A DNA stretch of 64,000 bases, taken from positions 501,970 through 565,969 of the forward strand of contig NZ_MAYU01000001.1 of the NCBI RefSeq assembly GCF_001685025.1, written 5' to 3'. The stretch is from Bacillus sp. FJAT-27225 (lineage in GTDB: Bacteria > Bacillota > Bacilli > Bacillales > Cytobacillaceae). The notes beneath the pieces were generated by a model that made no database searches, was not told the DNA's origin, and was given only the letters and a program-made list of their open reading frames with translations. Shown here piece by piece: positions 18,072 to 27,199 of the stretch (within the stretch, counting starts at the first letter, position 1; each line of letters opens with the position of its first letter). A program made the translations under genes and the position numbers.

Positions 18072-18097
18072 CCTTTTTTAAAATATTTTAAAAAAGG
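18072..18097. other. 26-bp perfect palindrome upstream of sda
   Basis: CCTTTTTTAAAAT and its mirror make a 26-bp self-complementary, very AT-rich sequence 85 bp before the sda start. It could be a protein-binding site or a terminator-like fold ending transcription from upstream. Confidence 0.5.
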
Positions 18098-18181
18098 GGT
18101 TCTCAAAAATGGTTTTTCGCTTTACAATATTAAAAACTGAATATTCTATCCATTAAATTTTCCGAGGAGGCAATGCTATCA

Positions 18182-18313
18182 ATGAGAATTATGAGCAATG
18201 AGCAGCTTATCGTTTCGTATCGTGATGCAATGAAATCTGGGACGGAAAAAGAATGGATTAAAATCCTTAAAGATGAGATCCATCGACGAGGATTACGACC
18301 TTTTAAAAAGTAA
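18182..18313 (+). CDS. sda: Sporulation checkpoint inhibitor Sda
   Basis: The 43-residue product MRIMSNEQLIVSYRDAMK... continues to EWIKILKDEIHRRGL. It matches the helical hairpin of Sda, whose B. subtilis form has LSDELLIESY and FIELIENEIKRRSL at the same places. Sda binds the sensor kinase KinA and blocks phosphorelay flow when replication is disturbed. ATG 18182 is chosen with GAGGAGG eleven bases upstream; an ATG at 18173 would sit two bases from that site. I see no DnaA box (TTATCCACA type) upstream, unlike B. subtilis. Confidence 0.85.
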   Translation: MRIMSNEQLIVSYRDAMKSGTEKEWIKILKDEIHRRGLRPFKK

Positions 18314-18345
18314 ACAATTTTTCCCATTACCTTGCCATGTGAAAC

Positions 18346-18375
18346 AGCCGCCGGCACATTGCCGGCGGCTAGTTA
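18346..18375. terminator. Terminator between sda and mnmH
   Basis: AGCCGCCGGC / GCCGGCGGCT with loop ACATT is a very stable 10-bp stem. The T tract after it is weak (AGTTATGTTTT). Confidence 0.65.
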
Positions 18376-18415
18376 TGTTTTATAGAGAGTTTTAGGAAAG
18401 TATGCAAAAATCATT

Positions 18416-19492
18416 TTAATACTGTTTTACATTGATTTTCGGCATAGATTCCAATTCATCAAGGTACACTTGAATTTGCTGAGCCGCATCTTCAAAGCTT
18501 TCTGCATAAATGTTAATAAAATCGCCATTGTATTCATGATGTTTATGTCCATACATCGAGTCATAATACGATTCGAGTAAGATCGGTACCATTCCGGCAT
18601 AATCCCTATCCTCAATCCGTTCAAACAGCTGGAGTTTTGCTTGCTGGTCCTTAATCCTCTTTTGAATCCTTTCCAGAGCGGTTTTGACATTTTCATGGTA
18701 CCACGGCTCATGTTGGTATGGAGTTATATATTCCGAGATGATATGCTGAATTCTCTGCTCCATTGGCAGATGAGTCTGGATATGAAAACCATTCTTCTTG
18801 ATATCAATTAGTTCCTCAGGAAGGACAACCTTGCCAATCCGCTTGCTTTCCGCTTCCATAATAACATAAGGAGTTCCTTTTAGCTCAAGGAGCCTGTCAT
18901 GGAGCAAGCCATCGAACATCTTCTGGCTATTTCCCTGTCCAAGGCCAATCGCCCCAAAAATTGATCCCCGATGGTTCGCCAGCTGTTCCAGATCAAGGAC
19001 AGGGTATCCTTTTTCAGAAAGGATTTTCAGGATTTCCGTCTTCCCTGTTCCGGTCATGCCATGAAGAACAACCGCTTTTTTTGGCATAAGGTCCGGCAAT
19101 TCTTTAAGAATTGACTGCCGATACGCCTTATACCCGCCTTGCAGCCGTTTCGCGCTAATACCGGAGAATTCCAGGAAGGATGTGACTGCCTTGCTTCTTG
19201 AGCCTCCACGCCAGCACTGGACGACAAGATTGTTTCCCGGGCCGCTATACTTCCGAATCTCCGAGAGCATGTCCGGCAGTTTTGGTGCCACAATTTGCAT
19301 GGCACGCCATTTCGCGGCATCGGATCCTTCCTTCTTATAAATTGTTCCTACCTCTGCACGCTCTTCATTTGTGAATAAAGGGACATTTACCGCTCCCGGG
19401 ATGGCTCCTTCTTGAAATTCAATAGGCGAGCGAACATCTATGACAACCGGGTTTTTTATATTGAACAGTTCTTCTATTGTAAGTTCTCTCAA
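18416..19492 (-). CDS. mnmH: tRNA 2-selenouridine synthase MnmH (YbbB)
   Basis: This enzyme replaces sulfur by selenium at the wobble 2-thiouridine of certain tRNAs, through a geranylated intermediate. The 358 residues consist of an N-terminal rhodanese domain with the catalytic C93 in VQCWRGGSRSK, then a P-loop domain with GMTGTGKT at 145-152. Length is normal. ATG 19492 begins MRELTIEELF. The selenium donor synthetase SelD is not in this window, so whether selenation happens cannot be judged here. It faces sda, with a strong hairpin between. Confidence 0.93.
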   Translation of the reverse strand: MRELTIEELFNIKNPVVIDVRSPIEFQEGAIPGAVNVPLFTNEERAEVGTIYKKEGSDAAKWRAMQIVAPKLPDMLSEIRKYSGPGNNLVVQCWRGGSRSKAVTSFLEFSGISAKRLQGGYKAYRQSILKELPDLMPKKAVVLHGMTGTGKTEILKILSEKGYPVLDLEQLANHRGSIFGAIGLGQGNSQKMFDGLLHDRLLELKGTPYVIMEAESKRIGKVVLPEELIDIKKNGFHIQTHLPMEQRIQHIISEYITPYQHEPWYHENVKTALERIQKRIKDQQAKLQLFERIEDRDYAGMVPILLESYYDSMYGHKHHEYNGDFINIYAESFEDAAQQIQVYLDELESMPKINVKQY

Positions 19493-19569
19493 AGTTATAT
19501 TTGCACCTCTATTTATAGACTTCCTTCCTTTATTTTAAAGAATTTAAGCATAAATGCAACCCGGCCAAC

Positions 19570-19740
19570 TTTTAAGAACAAAAAGCGTTAGCGCCGTATG
19601 GCCTCCTCGAAAATCCTCATTACGCTAGATCGTAATTTCGTGCGAAGCAATTTCAGGGAACGCTATCCTGTGCTATCGCTTTTTCTTCTTGCGATGTTTA
19701 TGCTGCCGAAGCTTTCCTTGTGGATCTAAATCCCACTTTC
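19570..19740 (-). repeat. Remnant sharing a module with the 47.4-kb element
   Basis: Read on the minus strand, AAGCTTCGGCAGCATAAAC then ATCGCAAGAAGAAAAAGC and later TTTTCGAGGAGG parallel a module at about 47577-47645 (AAGCTTCGGAAGCATAGGC, ATCGCACGAAGAAAAAGC, TTTTTCGAGGAG). About 70 extra bases sit in the middle. No gene is present between 19493 and 19797. Confidence 0.5.
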
Positions 19741-19787
19741 TATATACATATATTTACAATCACTTACTTTTTTAAGTTCCTTTAACA

Positions 19788-19815
19788 TAAAAACGGCTCA
19801 CCAATATGGTGAGCC
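19788..19815 (-). terminator. Terminator overlapping the stop of the gene at 19798
   Basis: On the minus strand GGCTCACC-ATATT-GGTGAGCC is followed by GTTTTTATG. The stop codon is part of the stem. Confidence 0.85.
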
Positions 19816-20373
19816 GGTCAATTCCTGAAGTGAACTGCGGAAGGTTTGCCAATTCTCCGGAAAACGGTCAAAACCAGAACTTTTATACACTTTTGTTTTT
19901 GATTTAAGAATAACATACCAGCTAGTTCCATTCAGGATAATTCCTTCGTCTGCTATGTAATTTTGTTCCCAGTCCCAAACTGCCAAACTGAAAACAGCTG
20001 CCTTAAATATAGCCATATCCCCAGGAATCCCGAATGGCCGGCGGGGAATTGAGCGATATGGTGAACCTTTATCCCGCCATTCTGTATAAATGAATTTCCC
20101 TTTTTCAAAATCAATGATTGCCTGGCATGCAGGCCTTCCCGGCATTTCAGAATAAACATGAAGATGGCTCAGCTTTTTATCAGGGTGAATCGATACCATC
20201 TCGTTATTAATGAAAAATAAATCTTTTTTACGGAAAATGGTGTTTTGGACCTCTCCAAGATCAAAAGGCCCCTCCTTTTCACTTAACAAGCTGCTTGCCT
20301 CATGATATAGGGCTGGGAATGGAAGCGGTCCTTTTTCATCAAGGATGTTCACTATTCTTTCATATAGCTTCAT
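19798..20373 (-). CDS. Hypothetical protein with HARE-HTH-like N terminus
   Basis: The first 65 residues (LYERIVNILDEKGPLPFPAL..., then VQNTIFRKKDLFFINNEMVSI) have the winged-helix layout of HARE-HTH domains, as in the RNA polymerase delta subunit. The remaining 125 residues are Trp- and Tyr-rich (IYTEWRDKGSPYRSIPRR, VWDWEQNYIADEG) and do not match a family I know. No membrane segment or signal is present. ATG 20373 follows GAGGTGTGAGAGA. It is a single-gene unit downstream of the trp operon. Its role is unknown; nucleic-acid binding is a guess from the N-terminal fold. Confidence 0.6.
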   Translation of the reverse strand: MKLYERIVNILDEKGPLPFPALYHEASSLLSEKEGPFDLGEVQNTIFRKKDLFFINNEMVSIHPDKKLSHLHVYSEMPGRPACQAIIDFEKGKFIYTEWRDKGSPYRSIPRRPFGIPGDMAIFKAAVFSLAVWDWEQNYIADEGIILNGTSWYVILKSKTKVYKSSGFDRFPENWQTFRSSLQELTGSPYW

Positions 20374-20474
20374 TCTCTCACACCTCTAGCTTTTCTCTAT
20401 AATTGCTCCCATCATTAGTATAGTAAATTGCAATTATTTACTCTGTAACAAATGGCACTAGCCAGACGACTATC

Positions 20475-20508
20475 AAAAGAAAAAGCCACCCCATTAAAGG
20501 GGCGTGCT
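20475..20508 (-). terminator. Terminator of the trp operon
   Basis: On the minus strand GCCCC-TTTAAT-GGGGTGGC is followed by TTTTTCTTTTG, 11 bases past the trpA stop. Confidence 0.8.
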
Positions 20509-20518
20509 CTATGCTAGG

Positions 20519-21304
20519 CTAGTTAGGAGCGGCTACTTTTTGTAGAGAAGAAACAAGCTTCTCCAATTCTTCCATGTTCCCTTCATCCAGCAGCTCGACG
20601 ATTTTGCTTCCGACAATGACTCCATCACAATACGATGCAAGCTCTTTTGCCTGTTCATCTGTTGAAATTCCGAATCCAGCCAGGACTGGGATTCTACTAA
20701 CCTGTGACACTTTTGAAAGAAAGCTTTTTAATTCCTCATGAAAGCTTGTCCGGCCGCCTGTAACACCCTTCACTGTGACAGCGTACAGAAAGCCATTGCC
20801 TTTTCTTGAAATGTCCTCAATTCGTTCAATTGGTGTCGTTAAAGTAACGAGCCGAATAAGTTCAATTCCCGCTTCTGTTAAATAGGGTTCTATAAAGGAC
20901 TCTTCTTCAATTGGCAAGTCGGGGATAATGCAGCCGTCGACACCAGCGGCACTGCAATCATGACTAAATTTCTCAATTCCGTAGGCCAAAATCGGATTGA
21001 CATACGTCATAATGATGATCGGTATTGAGATTTGATGTCTGGCTTGCCCGATTTGCACCAACGTTTCTTTCAGAGAAGTGCCTTTTTTCAAGGCTCTGAT
21101 GCCGGCTTTCTGGATAACTGGGCCATCAGCGACAGGGTCGGAAAATGGAATTCCAATTTCCACTGCAGAGCTACCGAAACTCTCAAGCAGTTTAATAGTT
21201 TCACCCAATTTTTCAATACCGCCATCTCCTGCCATGATATAGGGGACAAAAGCCTTTTCCCCTTTACTCGACAGCTGGTTAAGTTTGAGTGTCAACCTAT
21301 TCAT
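20519..21304 (-). CDS. trpA: Tryptophan synthase alpha chain
   Basis: TrpA cleaves indole-3-glycerol phosphate to indole, which passes through a tunnel to TrpB. The product of 261 residues has the catalytic glutamate in [21 protein letters not shown], the catalytic aspartate in [11 protein letters not shown], and the phosphate-binding VIVGSKIVE near the C terminus. ATG 21304 is preferred over GTG 21310 because AAGGAGGAA leaves only two bases before the GTG. It overlaps trpB by 8 bp and is the last gene of the operon. Confidence 0.97.
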   Translation of the reverse strand: MNRLTLKLNQLSSKGEKAFVPYIMAGDGGIEKLGETIKLLESFGSSAVEIGIPFSDPVADGPVIQKAGIRALKKGTSLKETLVQIGQARHQISIPIIIMTYVNPILAYGIEKFSHDCSAAGVDGCIIPDLPIEEESFIEPYLTEAGIELIRLVTLTTPIERIEDISRKGNGFLYAVTVKGVTGGRTSFHEELKSFLSKVSQVSRIPVLAGFGISTDEQAKELASYCDGVIVGSKIVELLDEGNMEELEKLVSSLQKVAAPN

Positions 21305-22505
21305 CTCCACTTCCTCCTTTCAATCTAGCCCGTACTGTATCAATATCCTTGTCACCCCTGCCGGATAAACAGACAACAACTGATTCATCAGCGGACATCC
21401 TCCCTGCAAGTTTTACAGCATATGCGACTGCATGGGCACTTTCAAGCGCTGGGATAATTCCTTCCTTGATGGATAGCAGTTTAAACGCGGCTAACGCTTC
21501 TTCATCCGTAATGGAATCATATGTGACCCTGCCCGAATCCTTTAGATAGCTGTGCTCGGGGCCGACCCCCGGGTAATCAAGGCCAGCTGAAATCGAATGA
21601 GCTTCCTGGATTTGGCCTTCTTCATTTTGCAAAAGATACATGAAGGCGCCATGCAGGACACCTGGTTTCCCCTTTGCCATAGATGCCGCATGGAAAGGTG
21701 TATCAATTCCGCTACCTGCAGCTTCAACACCAAATAGGCGAACTCCCTCTTCTTGTATAAACTCGTAGAACATGCCGATTGCGTTGCTGCCTCCGCCAAT
21801 GCATGCCACAACAGCCTCTGGCAACCTTCCTTCTTTTTTCAAAAATTGCTGTTTCGTTTCCTTTCCTATCACACTTTGAAAATCGCGGACAACTACCGGG
21901 AAAGGATGCGGGCCCATAACCGAGCCTAGGAGATAGTGCGTATCATCAACATTGGCAACCCAGTATCTGAGTGCTTCATTAACGGCATCCTTCAAGGTAG
22001 AGCTGCCGGAATCGACGCTGACTACCTTTGCGCCGAGAAGTTCCATCCTGAATACATTAAGAGCCTGTCTTTTGACGTCCTCCGCCCCCATGAAAACAAC
22101 GCATTCCAGGTTAAGCAACGCGCAGACTGTCGCGGTTGCAACACCGTGCTGGCCCGCACCGGTTTCGGCGACTATTTTTCGTTTGCCCATTCGAAGCGCA
22201 AGCAGTGCCTGGCCGATTGTATTGTTAATTTTGTGTGCGCCTGTATGGTTTAAATCCTCGCGCTTCAAATAAATTTTAGCTCCTCCAGCATGCCTTGTAA
22301 GATTTTCTGCAAGATAAAGCGGCGTTTCCCTTCCTACATATTCCTTTAAGAGCCTATTGATTTCATGATGGAAGTCCGGATCCTCCTTCGCCTCCTTATA
22401 AGCCTCTTCCATTTGAAGGATCGCTTGCATCAATGTTTCAGGTACAAATCTTCCGCCAAACATCCCGAAGTGTCCCCTTTCGTCTGGCAATGTATATGTT
22501 GTCAT
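21297..22505 (-). CDS. trpB: Tryptophan synthase beta chain
   Basis: This PLP enzyme joins indole and serine to make tryptophan. The 402-residue product has the PLP lysine in [15 protein letters not shown], preceded by YLKRED, the glycine-rich [13 protein letters not shown] phosphate loop, and the C-terminal CLSGRGDKD. Length is normal for TrpB1. ATG 22505 overlaps the trpF stop by 4 bp. It forms the alpha2-beta2 complex with the next gene's product. Confidence 0.98.
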   Translation of the reverse strand: MTTYTLPDERGHFGMFGGRFVPETLMQAILQMEEAYKEAKEDPDFHHEINRLLKEYVGRETPLYLAENLTRHAGGAKIYLKREDLNHTGAHKINNTIGQALLALRMGKRKIVAETGAGQHGVATATVCALLNLECVVFMGAEDVKRQALNVFRMELLGAKVVSVDSGSSTLKDAVNEALRYWVANVDDTHYLLGSVMGPHPFPVVVRDFQSVIGKETKQQFLKKEGRLPEAVVACIGGGSNAIGMFYEFIQEEGVRLFGVEAAGSGIDTPFHAASMAKGKPGVLHGAFMYLLQNEEGQIQEAHSISAGLDYPGVGPEHSYLKDSGRVTYDSITDEEALAAFKLLSIKEGIIPALESAHAVAYAVKLAGRMSADESVVVCLSGRGDKDIDTVRARLKGGSGDE

Positions 22506-23122
22506 ACTGTAACCCCTCCCACTTTTTTAGCAGCTTTGATAAATGCCTCTATTTTTCCTAAATCCTTTTGTCCATCAGTTTCGACTCCGCTCGATACATC
22601 CACCATGTAGGGTTTTACTGTCATGATTGCTTCTGCAACATTTTCCGGGCGTAACCCGCCGGCCAATATCACCTTTTGCCCGTTCAGTTCGAAATCTTTT
22701 AGAAATTCCCAGTCAAAGGATAAACCACTTCCGCCGCGATACGTGCCTTTTGGGCTATCCAGCAAAATATACTCTGTCCGGTACTCCCCGATTTTCAATA
22801 AGTCCCTGCGCCCATTGATATTAAGTGCCTTTATGGCAGGATAACGAAGTTCATCAATGAATTCCTGTGATTCTTCGCCATGAAGCTGTATATGAGTAAG
22901 ACCGCAAAAAGCAGCGATTTCTTCAATTCTTTCCTTCTTTTCATTTACAAAGACGCCCACTTTCATGACATGGCTAGGGAGGTTATCGATGATTTCCCTG
23001 GCAGCCTCTTTTGTTATTTTCCTTTTGCTGTCCGCAAAAACAAATCCCAGTGCATCGGCTCCGTATTCAACAGCTTTTAATGCCGCAGCTGTATCTTTCA
23101 TTCCGCAGATTTTGACTTTCAT
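22502..23122 (-). CDS. trpF: Phosphoribosylanthranilate isomerase
   Basis: TrpF isomerises phosphoribosyl anthranilate to CdRP by an Amadori rearrangement. The 206-residue TIM barrel begins [19 protein letters not shown] with the catalytic cysteine in KICGM, and has [14 protein letters not shown], the catalytic aspartate region [15 protein letters not shown], and [10 protein letters not shown] near the end. It overlaps both neighbours by 4 bp. Confidence 0.97.
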   Translation of the reverse strand: MKVKICGMKDTAAALKAVEYGADALGFVFADSKRKITKEAAREIIDNLPSHVMKVGVFVNEKKERIEEIAAFCGLTHIQLHGEESQEFIDELRYPAIKALNINGRRDLLKIGEYRTEYILLDSPKGTYRGGSGLSFDWEFLKDFELNGQKVILAGGLRPENVAEAIMTVKPYMVDVSSGVETDGQKDLGKIEAFIKAAKKVGGVTV

Positions 23123-23910
23123 TTCCTGGCCACTTCCTTTCTCGTCACTTTGAAGGCTGTAAAACTATTGGATAGGGCTGGGCTTTTCATAAAAGATTCG
23201 CCTATTAAAAGTCCATCCGCACCCGAAGCCGCAGCAAGTTCAGCATCCTCGGCTGTTTTAATGCCACTTTCACTAATGAAGAACGCACCTGCTTCTTTTA
23301 CGATTGGCCCAAGTGATTTTGTTGTTTCAAGCTTTACCTCGAACGTTCGCAAATCTCTGTTGTTGACACCAATTAAATCAGCACCTAATCGAAGTGCGGC
23401 CGCAAGTTCAGTTTCATCATGAACCTCCACAAGCACCTCAAGCCCCAGAGAGCGGGCATAATGATAGAGTTCCCGAAGCCTTGATTCCTCAAGTGCAGCT
23501 ACAATTAACAGAACAAGATTGGCTCCGGCTTCATAGGCAAAGTCAATTTGCACTTCATCAATAATGAAATCCTTACATAAAACAGGCAGATTGACTGCCT
23601 CTCTTACAGCCTTCAAATCCTCGAATGAACCTTGGAAAAACGGGCTATCTGTTAATACTGAAATCGCTTGTGCCCCTTCAAGCTCGTATTGTCTCGCCTG
23701 TTTGGCGGGATCAAGTTCTATGTTGATCACCCCTTTTGATGGAGATGCCCTCTTAAACTCTGCGATAATCAATAATTGTTCGGAATTTCTCAGTTGCTGA
23801 ATGAATGACCGCTTTTGGTTCCGTTCTTCTTTAACAACAGGCCTGGACTCTTTTAGTCTGATCACTTCAATCTCTTTTTCTTTTAAAATTTTCGTCAAAA
23901 TTGTTTCCAT
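23119..23910 (-). CDS. trpC: Indole-3-glycerol-phosphate synthase
   Basis: TrpC closes the indole ring from CdRP with loss of CO2 and water. The 263-residue barrel has the family's IAEFKRASPSKG with the catalytic lysine, LTDSPFFQGSFEDL, LCKDFIIDEVQI with the second lysine, and IGVNNRDLRTFEV. ATG 23910 shares a base with the trpD TGA (TGATG); the codon before it is a TTG that the ribosome need not use. GGAGGCC lies upstream within trpD. Confidence 0.97.
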   Translation of the reverse strand: METILTKILKEKEIEVIRLKESRPVVKEERNQKRSFIQQLRNSEQLLIIAEFKRASPSKGVINIELDPAKQARQYELEGAQAISVLTDSPFFQGSFEDLKAVREAVNLPVLCKDFIIDEVQIDFAYEAGANLVLLIVAALEESRLRELYHYARSLGLEVLVEVHDETELAAALRLGADLIGVNNRDLRTFEVKLETTKSLGPIVKEAGAFFISESGIKTAEDAELAAASGADGLLIGESFMKSPALSNSFTAFKVTRKEVARK

Positions 23911-24932
23911 CAAATGGCCTCCTTCCTGAACTTGTTTGAGTACTCCCTCAAGTCCTCCAGTTTTTTATAGGCCGCTCCGGAATCAATCATTTCCACAGCC
24001 AATTTGACACCTTCAGGGATCGAGCTGGCAGCCTCTGCTGTATAAAGGCCGATTCCTGCATTTAACAGGACAGTGTCGCGATAAGCCCCTTTTTCTCCTT
24101 TAAGGACACCTTTAAGAATTTCCCCGTTTTGACTCGCTTCGCCACCTTTGATAGAAGTGTTGGCATAGTATGGAAGCCCAACATTATCGGGGGTGATTGT
24201 TGTGTAGTTGACTTGCCCGCCTTCAACGATAGCCAGCGTGTTCTCCCCGGCCAGTGATGCCTCATCGAGCGATCCGGCTCCGTTTATGACCACAGCACGC
24301 TTCCTTCCAAGTACCGCAAGCGTATTGGCAAAAAGCGGGACAAACTCTGGTTTATAAACACCGACAAGCTGATAATCAAGATCGACTGGGTTTGCCAAAG
24401 GTCCAATAAGATTAAACGCAGTCGGGATTTTCAGCTGTTTCCTTACCTTCATAATTCGCTTCAGCTTTGGATGGACTTGTGGAGCAAATAAGAAGGTAAT
24501 TCCGATTTCCTCTAGCAGCGATTGTGATTCTGAAGGGGAAAGTGCCAAATTTATCCCCAAATATTCAAGAACATCCGCGCTGCCAGTTTTACTGGAAACA
24601 CTTCTGTTTCCATGCTTTGCAACCTTGATGCCCGCACTGGCAAGCACAAATGCAGATGTACTGCTGACATTAAACGTCGAAGCCCCATCTCCGCCAGTAC
24701 CACAATTGTCAATTGCACCTTGTGTTTTACCGAATCCAACTGCATTCTCCCTCATTGCTTTTGCCATCCCGGCAATTTCATCAGGTGTTTCTCCCTTTAT
24801 CTTCAATCCCATTAAAAATGCTGCAATCTCACTTTCTTCTGCCTCATCATTAAGCATCATGCCGACCGCATCCTTCATTTGAACTTCAGAGAGGGACTTG
24901 CCCTCAGATAACCGGAGCAAAAATTCCTTCAT
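23910..24932 (-). CDS. trpD: Anthranilate phosphoribosyltransferase
   Basis: TrpD transfers phosphoribose from PRPP to anthranilate. The 340-residue product has the PRPP-binding DNCGTGGDGASTFNVS, the ASAGIKVAKHGNRSVSSKTGSAD block and FNLIGPLANP. The true start is ATG 24932 after GGAAGGACGGATATAC. The open frame extends back to 25109, but those 59 codons translate a repeat element inserted between trpG and trpD, so they are not part of the enzyme. Confidence 0.96.
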   Translation of the reverse strand: MKEFLLRLSEGKSLSEVQMKDAVGMMLNDEAEESEIAAFLMGLKIKGETPDEIAGMAKAMRENAVGFGKTQGAIDNCGTGGDGASTFNVSSTSAFVLASAGIKVAKHGNRSVSSKTGSADVLEYLGINLALSPSESQSLLEEIGITFLFAPQVHPKLKRIMKVRKQLKIPTAFNLIGPLANPVDLDYQLVGVYKPEFVPLFANTLAVLGRKRAVVINGAGSLDEASLAGENTLAIVEGGQVNYTTITPDNVGLPYYANTSIKGGEASQNGEILKGVLKGEKGAYRDTVLLNAGIGLYTAEAASSIPEGVKLAVEMIDSGAAYKKLEDLREYSNKFRKEAI

Positions 24933-24959
24933 GTATATCCGTCCTTCCAATTTTTCTAA

Positions 24960-25206
24960 AAACTTTGTTAAACATGAATGTTGATTTCCGCTCCAGGCAC
25001 TTCGCTTTCCGCGGGCGGCCTGGGAGCCTCCTCGGCGGCAAGCGCCTGCGGGGTCTCCCACTGACCTTTCTTCCCGCCAGGACGTTGAATAACTTCCCTG
25101 AAAAAGCATCGCAGGAGAAAATGCGTATGCATTTTCGAACGAGTCTACGTGCCTTCCGCTTCAATCAATAACTTTTAAAATGCAACGCTATCCTCTAACA
25201 CAGCTA
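24960..25206 (+). repeat. MITE-like intergenic element, copy 1 (about 247 bp)
   Basis: The element contains the blocks CTTCGCTTTCCGCGGGCGG, TGGGAGCCTCCTCGGCG, GGGGTCTCCCACTGACC and AGCATCGCAGGAGAAAATG shared with copies at 47362-47852 and 63806-64000. Its ends (AAACTTTGTTAAAC and the mirror of AGCTGTGTTAGAGG) are degenerate terminal inverted repeats. It sits inside the trp operon: one end supplies the last trpG codons, the other is 28 bp before trpD. It has no credible gene of its own. Confidence 0.8.
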
Positions 25207-25771
25207 TTTTTAAAATAAAGTTTTTTAGCAAATGTTTCCCATGTAGGGTACCGATTGATTCCGGATGGAACTGCAAGCCGTAAATCGGGTAGTCAATGTG
25301 ATGGAAGGCCATGATTTCCCCATCATCAACCACTGTTGCATCTACAATCAGTTCAGAAGGCAATGTTTCTTCATCAGCCGAAAGGGAGTGATACCTCATA
25401 ACTTCGATCGATTCTGGAAGACCCACAAACAGTCCGTTGCTCTTATGGCTAATGAGAGAAACCTTTCCATGCATCACCCGCTTTGCCTTCCGGACAACGC
25501 CGCCAAAGGCTTGAGCAATCGCCTGATGGCCTAGGCAGATGCCAAGGATTGGATACTCCGCATGCAATTCCTTAACAACCTCCATGCATATCCCCGCATC
25601 CTCGGGCTTACCTGGTCCTGGGGATAGAACAATCGCTTTCGGCTGGAGGGTCCGTATTTCCTCAATGGTAAACCGGTCATTTCGAACAACCAGGATGGTC
25701 TCCCCAAGTTCTCCAATGTATTGAAACAAATTGAATGTAAACGAATCGTAATTATCAAGTAGCAGAATCAT
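25175..25771 (-). CDS. trpG: Anthranilate/aminodeoxychorismate synthase glutamine amidotransferase
   Basis: This class I amidotransferase supplies ammonia from glutamine to TrpE, and in bacilli often also to PabB. The 198-residue protein has LLLDNYDSFTFNL, the oxyanion strand LSPGPGKPEDAG, the nucleophile in GICLGHQAIAQAFGG, and the catalytic His/Glu in LQFHPESIGT. In B. subtilis the gene lies in the folate operon; here it is in trp, overlapping trpE by 4 bp. The last nine residues (AVLEDSVAF) are encoded by the repeat element inserted at its 3' end. Confidence 0.95.
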   Translation of the reverse strand: MILLLDNYDSFTFNLFQYIGELGETILVVRNDRFTIEEIRTLQPKAIVLSPGPGKPEDAGICMEVVKELHAEYPILGICLGHQAIAQAFGGVVRKAKRVMHGKVSLISHKSNGLFVGLPESIEVMRYHSLSADEETLPSELIVDATVVDDGEIMAFHHIDYPIYGLQFHPESIGTLHGKHLLKNFILKIAVLEDSVAF

Positions 25772-27171
25772 TTTAAACCTCCAAGGAAAGCTCTCATTTT
25801 ATTCATCGTCTCTTCGTACTCCGATTCAGGGTTGGAATCGTGTACAATACCTGCCCCTGCCTGGATGAATGCCCGGCCTTCTGCTGTAACAATCATTGTC
25901 CGGATGGCAAGTGCAAAATCCATATTGCCATTCGGGGAAACATAACCGATTGCTCCTGAGTAAAGCCCCCTCTTTTTGGTTTCTAAATTGTTGATAATCT
26001 CCATAGCCCGTATTTTAGGTGCACCCGAGACCGTACCAGCCGGCAGGCAGGAAGCTAATGCATCCAGAGAAGAGAATTCTTCACGGAGCACTCCTTTCAG
26101 CTTGGAAACAAGATGCATGACATGCCGGTATTTTTCAATCTCCAGGTATTTATTGACCTGTACTGAACCAAATTTGCAAATACGTCCGAGATCGTTCCTG
26201 CCCAGGTCAACAAGCATCCTGTGTTCGGCTAGTTCTTTCGCATCTTCCTTTAATTCTTTCTCGAGGATTGCTTCCATGTCAGGGTCCACTCCCCTCGGCC
26301 TCGTCCCGGCAATCGGATTTGTGAAGGCTGTCCTCCCATCAACCTTGACCAGGCTTTCCGGTGATGAACCAATTACTGTATACTCGCCGAATTCAAAATA
26401 GTACATATATGGAGAAGGGTTATGAGTCCTTAGCTTTCTGTAGCAGGAAAACGTATTTCCCGTGAAATCAGCCTGAAGTCGGTGTGAAAGGACTGCCTGG
26501 AAAATATCACCTTCTGCAATATGCTCTTTAACAATGCCAACCTTTTTAATAAAATCGTGCTTTGATAGGGAGTGCCGGAAGGTCCCGAGTTTAAAGGCTT
26601 CAGGTTCCTGTTCAGGAAGTTTGGCTCCCAATTCCTTTTTCCTTCCTTCAAGCCTTATGGACAGGCTCATATCATCCGTTGTTTCCAGGAGAGGGTATCC
26701 GGTCAGAAACACCTTTTGCTCCAGGTGATCGAATACGACCAACTCTTCGTAAAACATGAAATGTGCATCGGGCATGCCGATTTCATCATGAAGTTCAAGG
26801 CCGATTCTCTCGTAAAAACGAACGATATCATAGCCCGCATATCCAACTGCTCCTGCAAAAAACGGAAAAGGCACTCCGCTTGAGTCCGGTTCACGCAGAA
26901 GAGTTTGAATAACATTAAACGGGCTTTCTTCAAAAAAGGTTTCTGTTCCATCATTTGAAATTAGCCGTGTCACCCCTCCACTTGTTTTAAGTTCAAAAGC
27001 AGGGTCAGCACCGATAAACGAAAATCGTCCAGCTTGGTGATGCTTCAGGGAGCTTTCGAGAAGAAACTTTTTCGTGCCGGACAGCTTTTGAAATATGGAT
27101 ACAGGGGTCAACGTATCCCCGTTCAATTCAATAACTAGCGGTTTTGTCTGCGTTTTTAATTGTTTCAGCAT
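25768..27171 (-). CDS. trpE: Anthranilate synthase component I
   Basis: TrpE makes anthranilate from chorismate using ammonia from TrpG. The 467-residue product has the N-terminal tryptophan-binding LLESS motif (residues 37-41), the chorismate-binding core with IAGTRPRG, RNDLGRIC, and the C-terminal PAGTVSGAPKIRAMEII and YSGAIGYVSP. ATG 27171 follows GGAGGGAC. It is the first gene of the operon, behind two T-box leaders. PabB has a similar fold, but the operon context and LLESS fit TrpE. Confidence 0.97.
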   Translation of the reverse strand: MLKQLKTQTKPLVIELNGDTLTPVSIFQKLSGTKKFLLESSLKHHQAGRFSFIGADPAFELKTSGGVTRLISNDGTETFFEESPFNVIQTLLREPDSSGVPFPFFAGAVGYAGYDIVRFYERIGLELHDEIGMPDAHFMFYEELVVFDHLEQKVFLTGYPLLETTDDMSLSIRLEGRKKELGAKLPEQEPEAFKLGTFRHSLSKHDFIKKVGIVKEHIAEGDIFQAVLSHRLQADFTGNTFSCYRKLRTHNPSPYMYYFEFGEYTVIGSSPESLVKVDGRTAFTNPIAGTRPRGVDPDMEAILEKELKEDAKELAEHRMLVDLGRNDLGRICKFGSVQVNKYLEIEKYRHVMHLVSKLKGVLREEFSSLDALASCLPAGTVSGAPKIRAMEIINNLETKKRGLYSGAIGYVSPNGNMDFALAIRTMIVTAEGRAFIQAGAGIVHDSNPESEYEETMNKMRAFLGGLK

Positions 27172-27199
27172 TGGTGCTGTCCCTCCTTTTTCAGTAAAT

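Noticed and set aside
17940..18181. DnaA boxes before sda
   Set aside because: No sequence within two mismatches of TTATCCACA was seen by eye; the nearest (TTTACCACG) has three.
24933..25109. N-terminal extension of TrpD
   Set aside because: These 59 codons translate the inserted repeat element, and ATG 24932 has a proper ribosome-binding site and gives the normal length.
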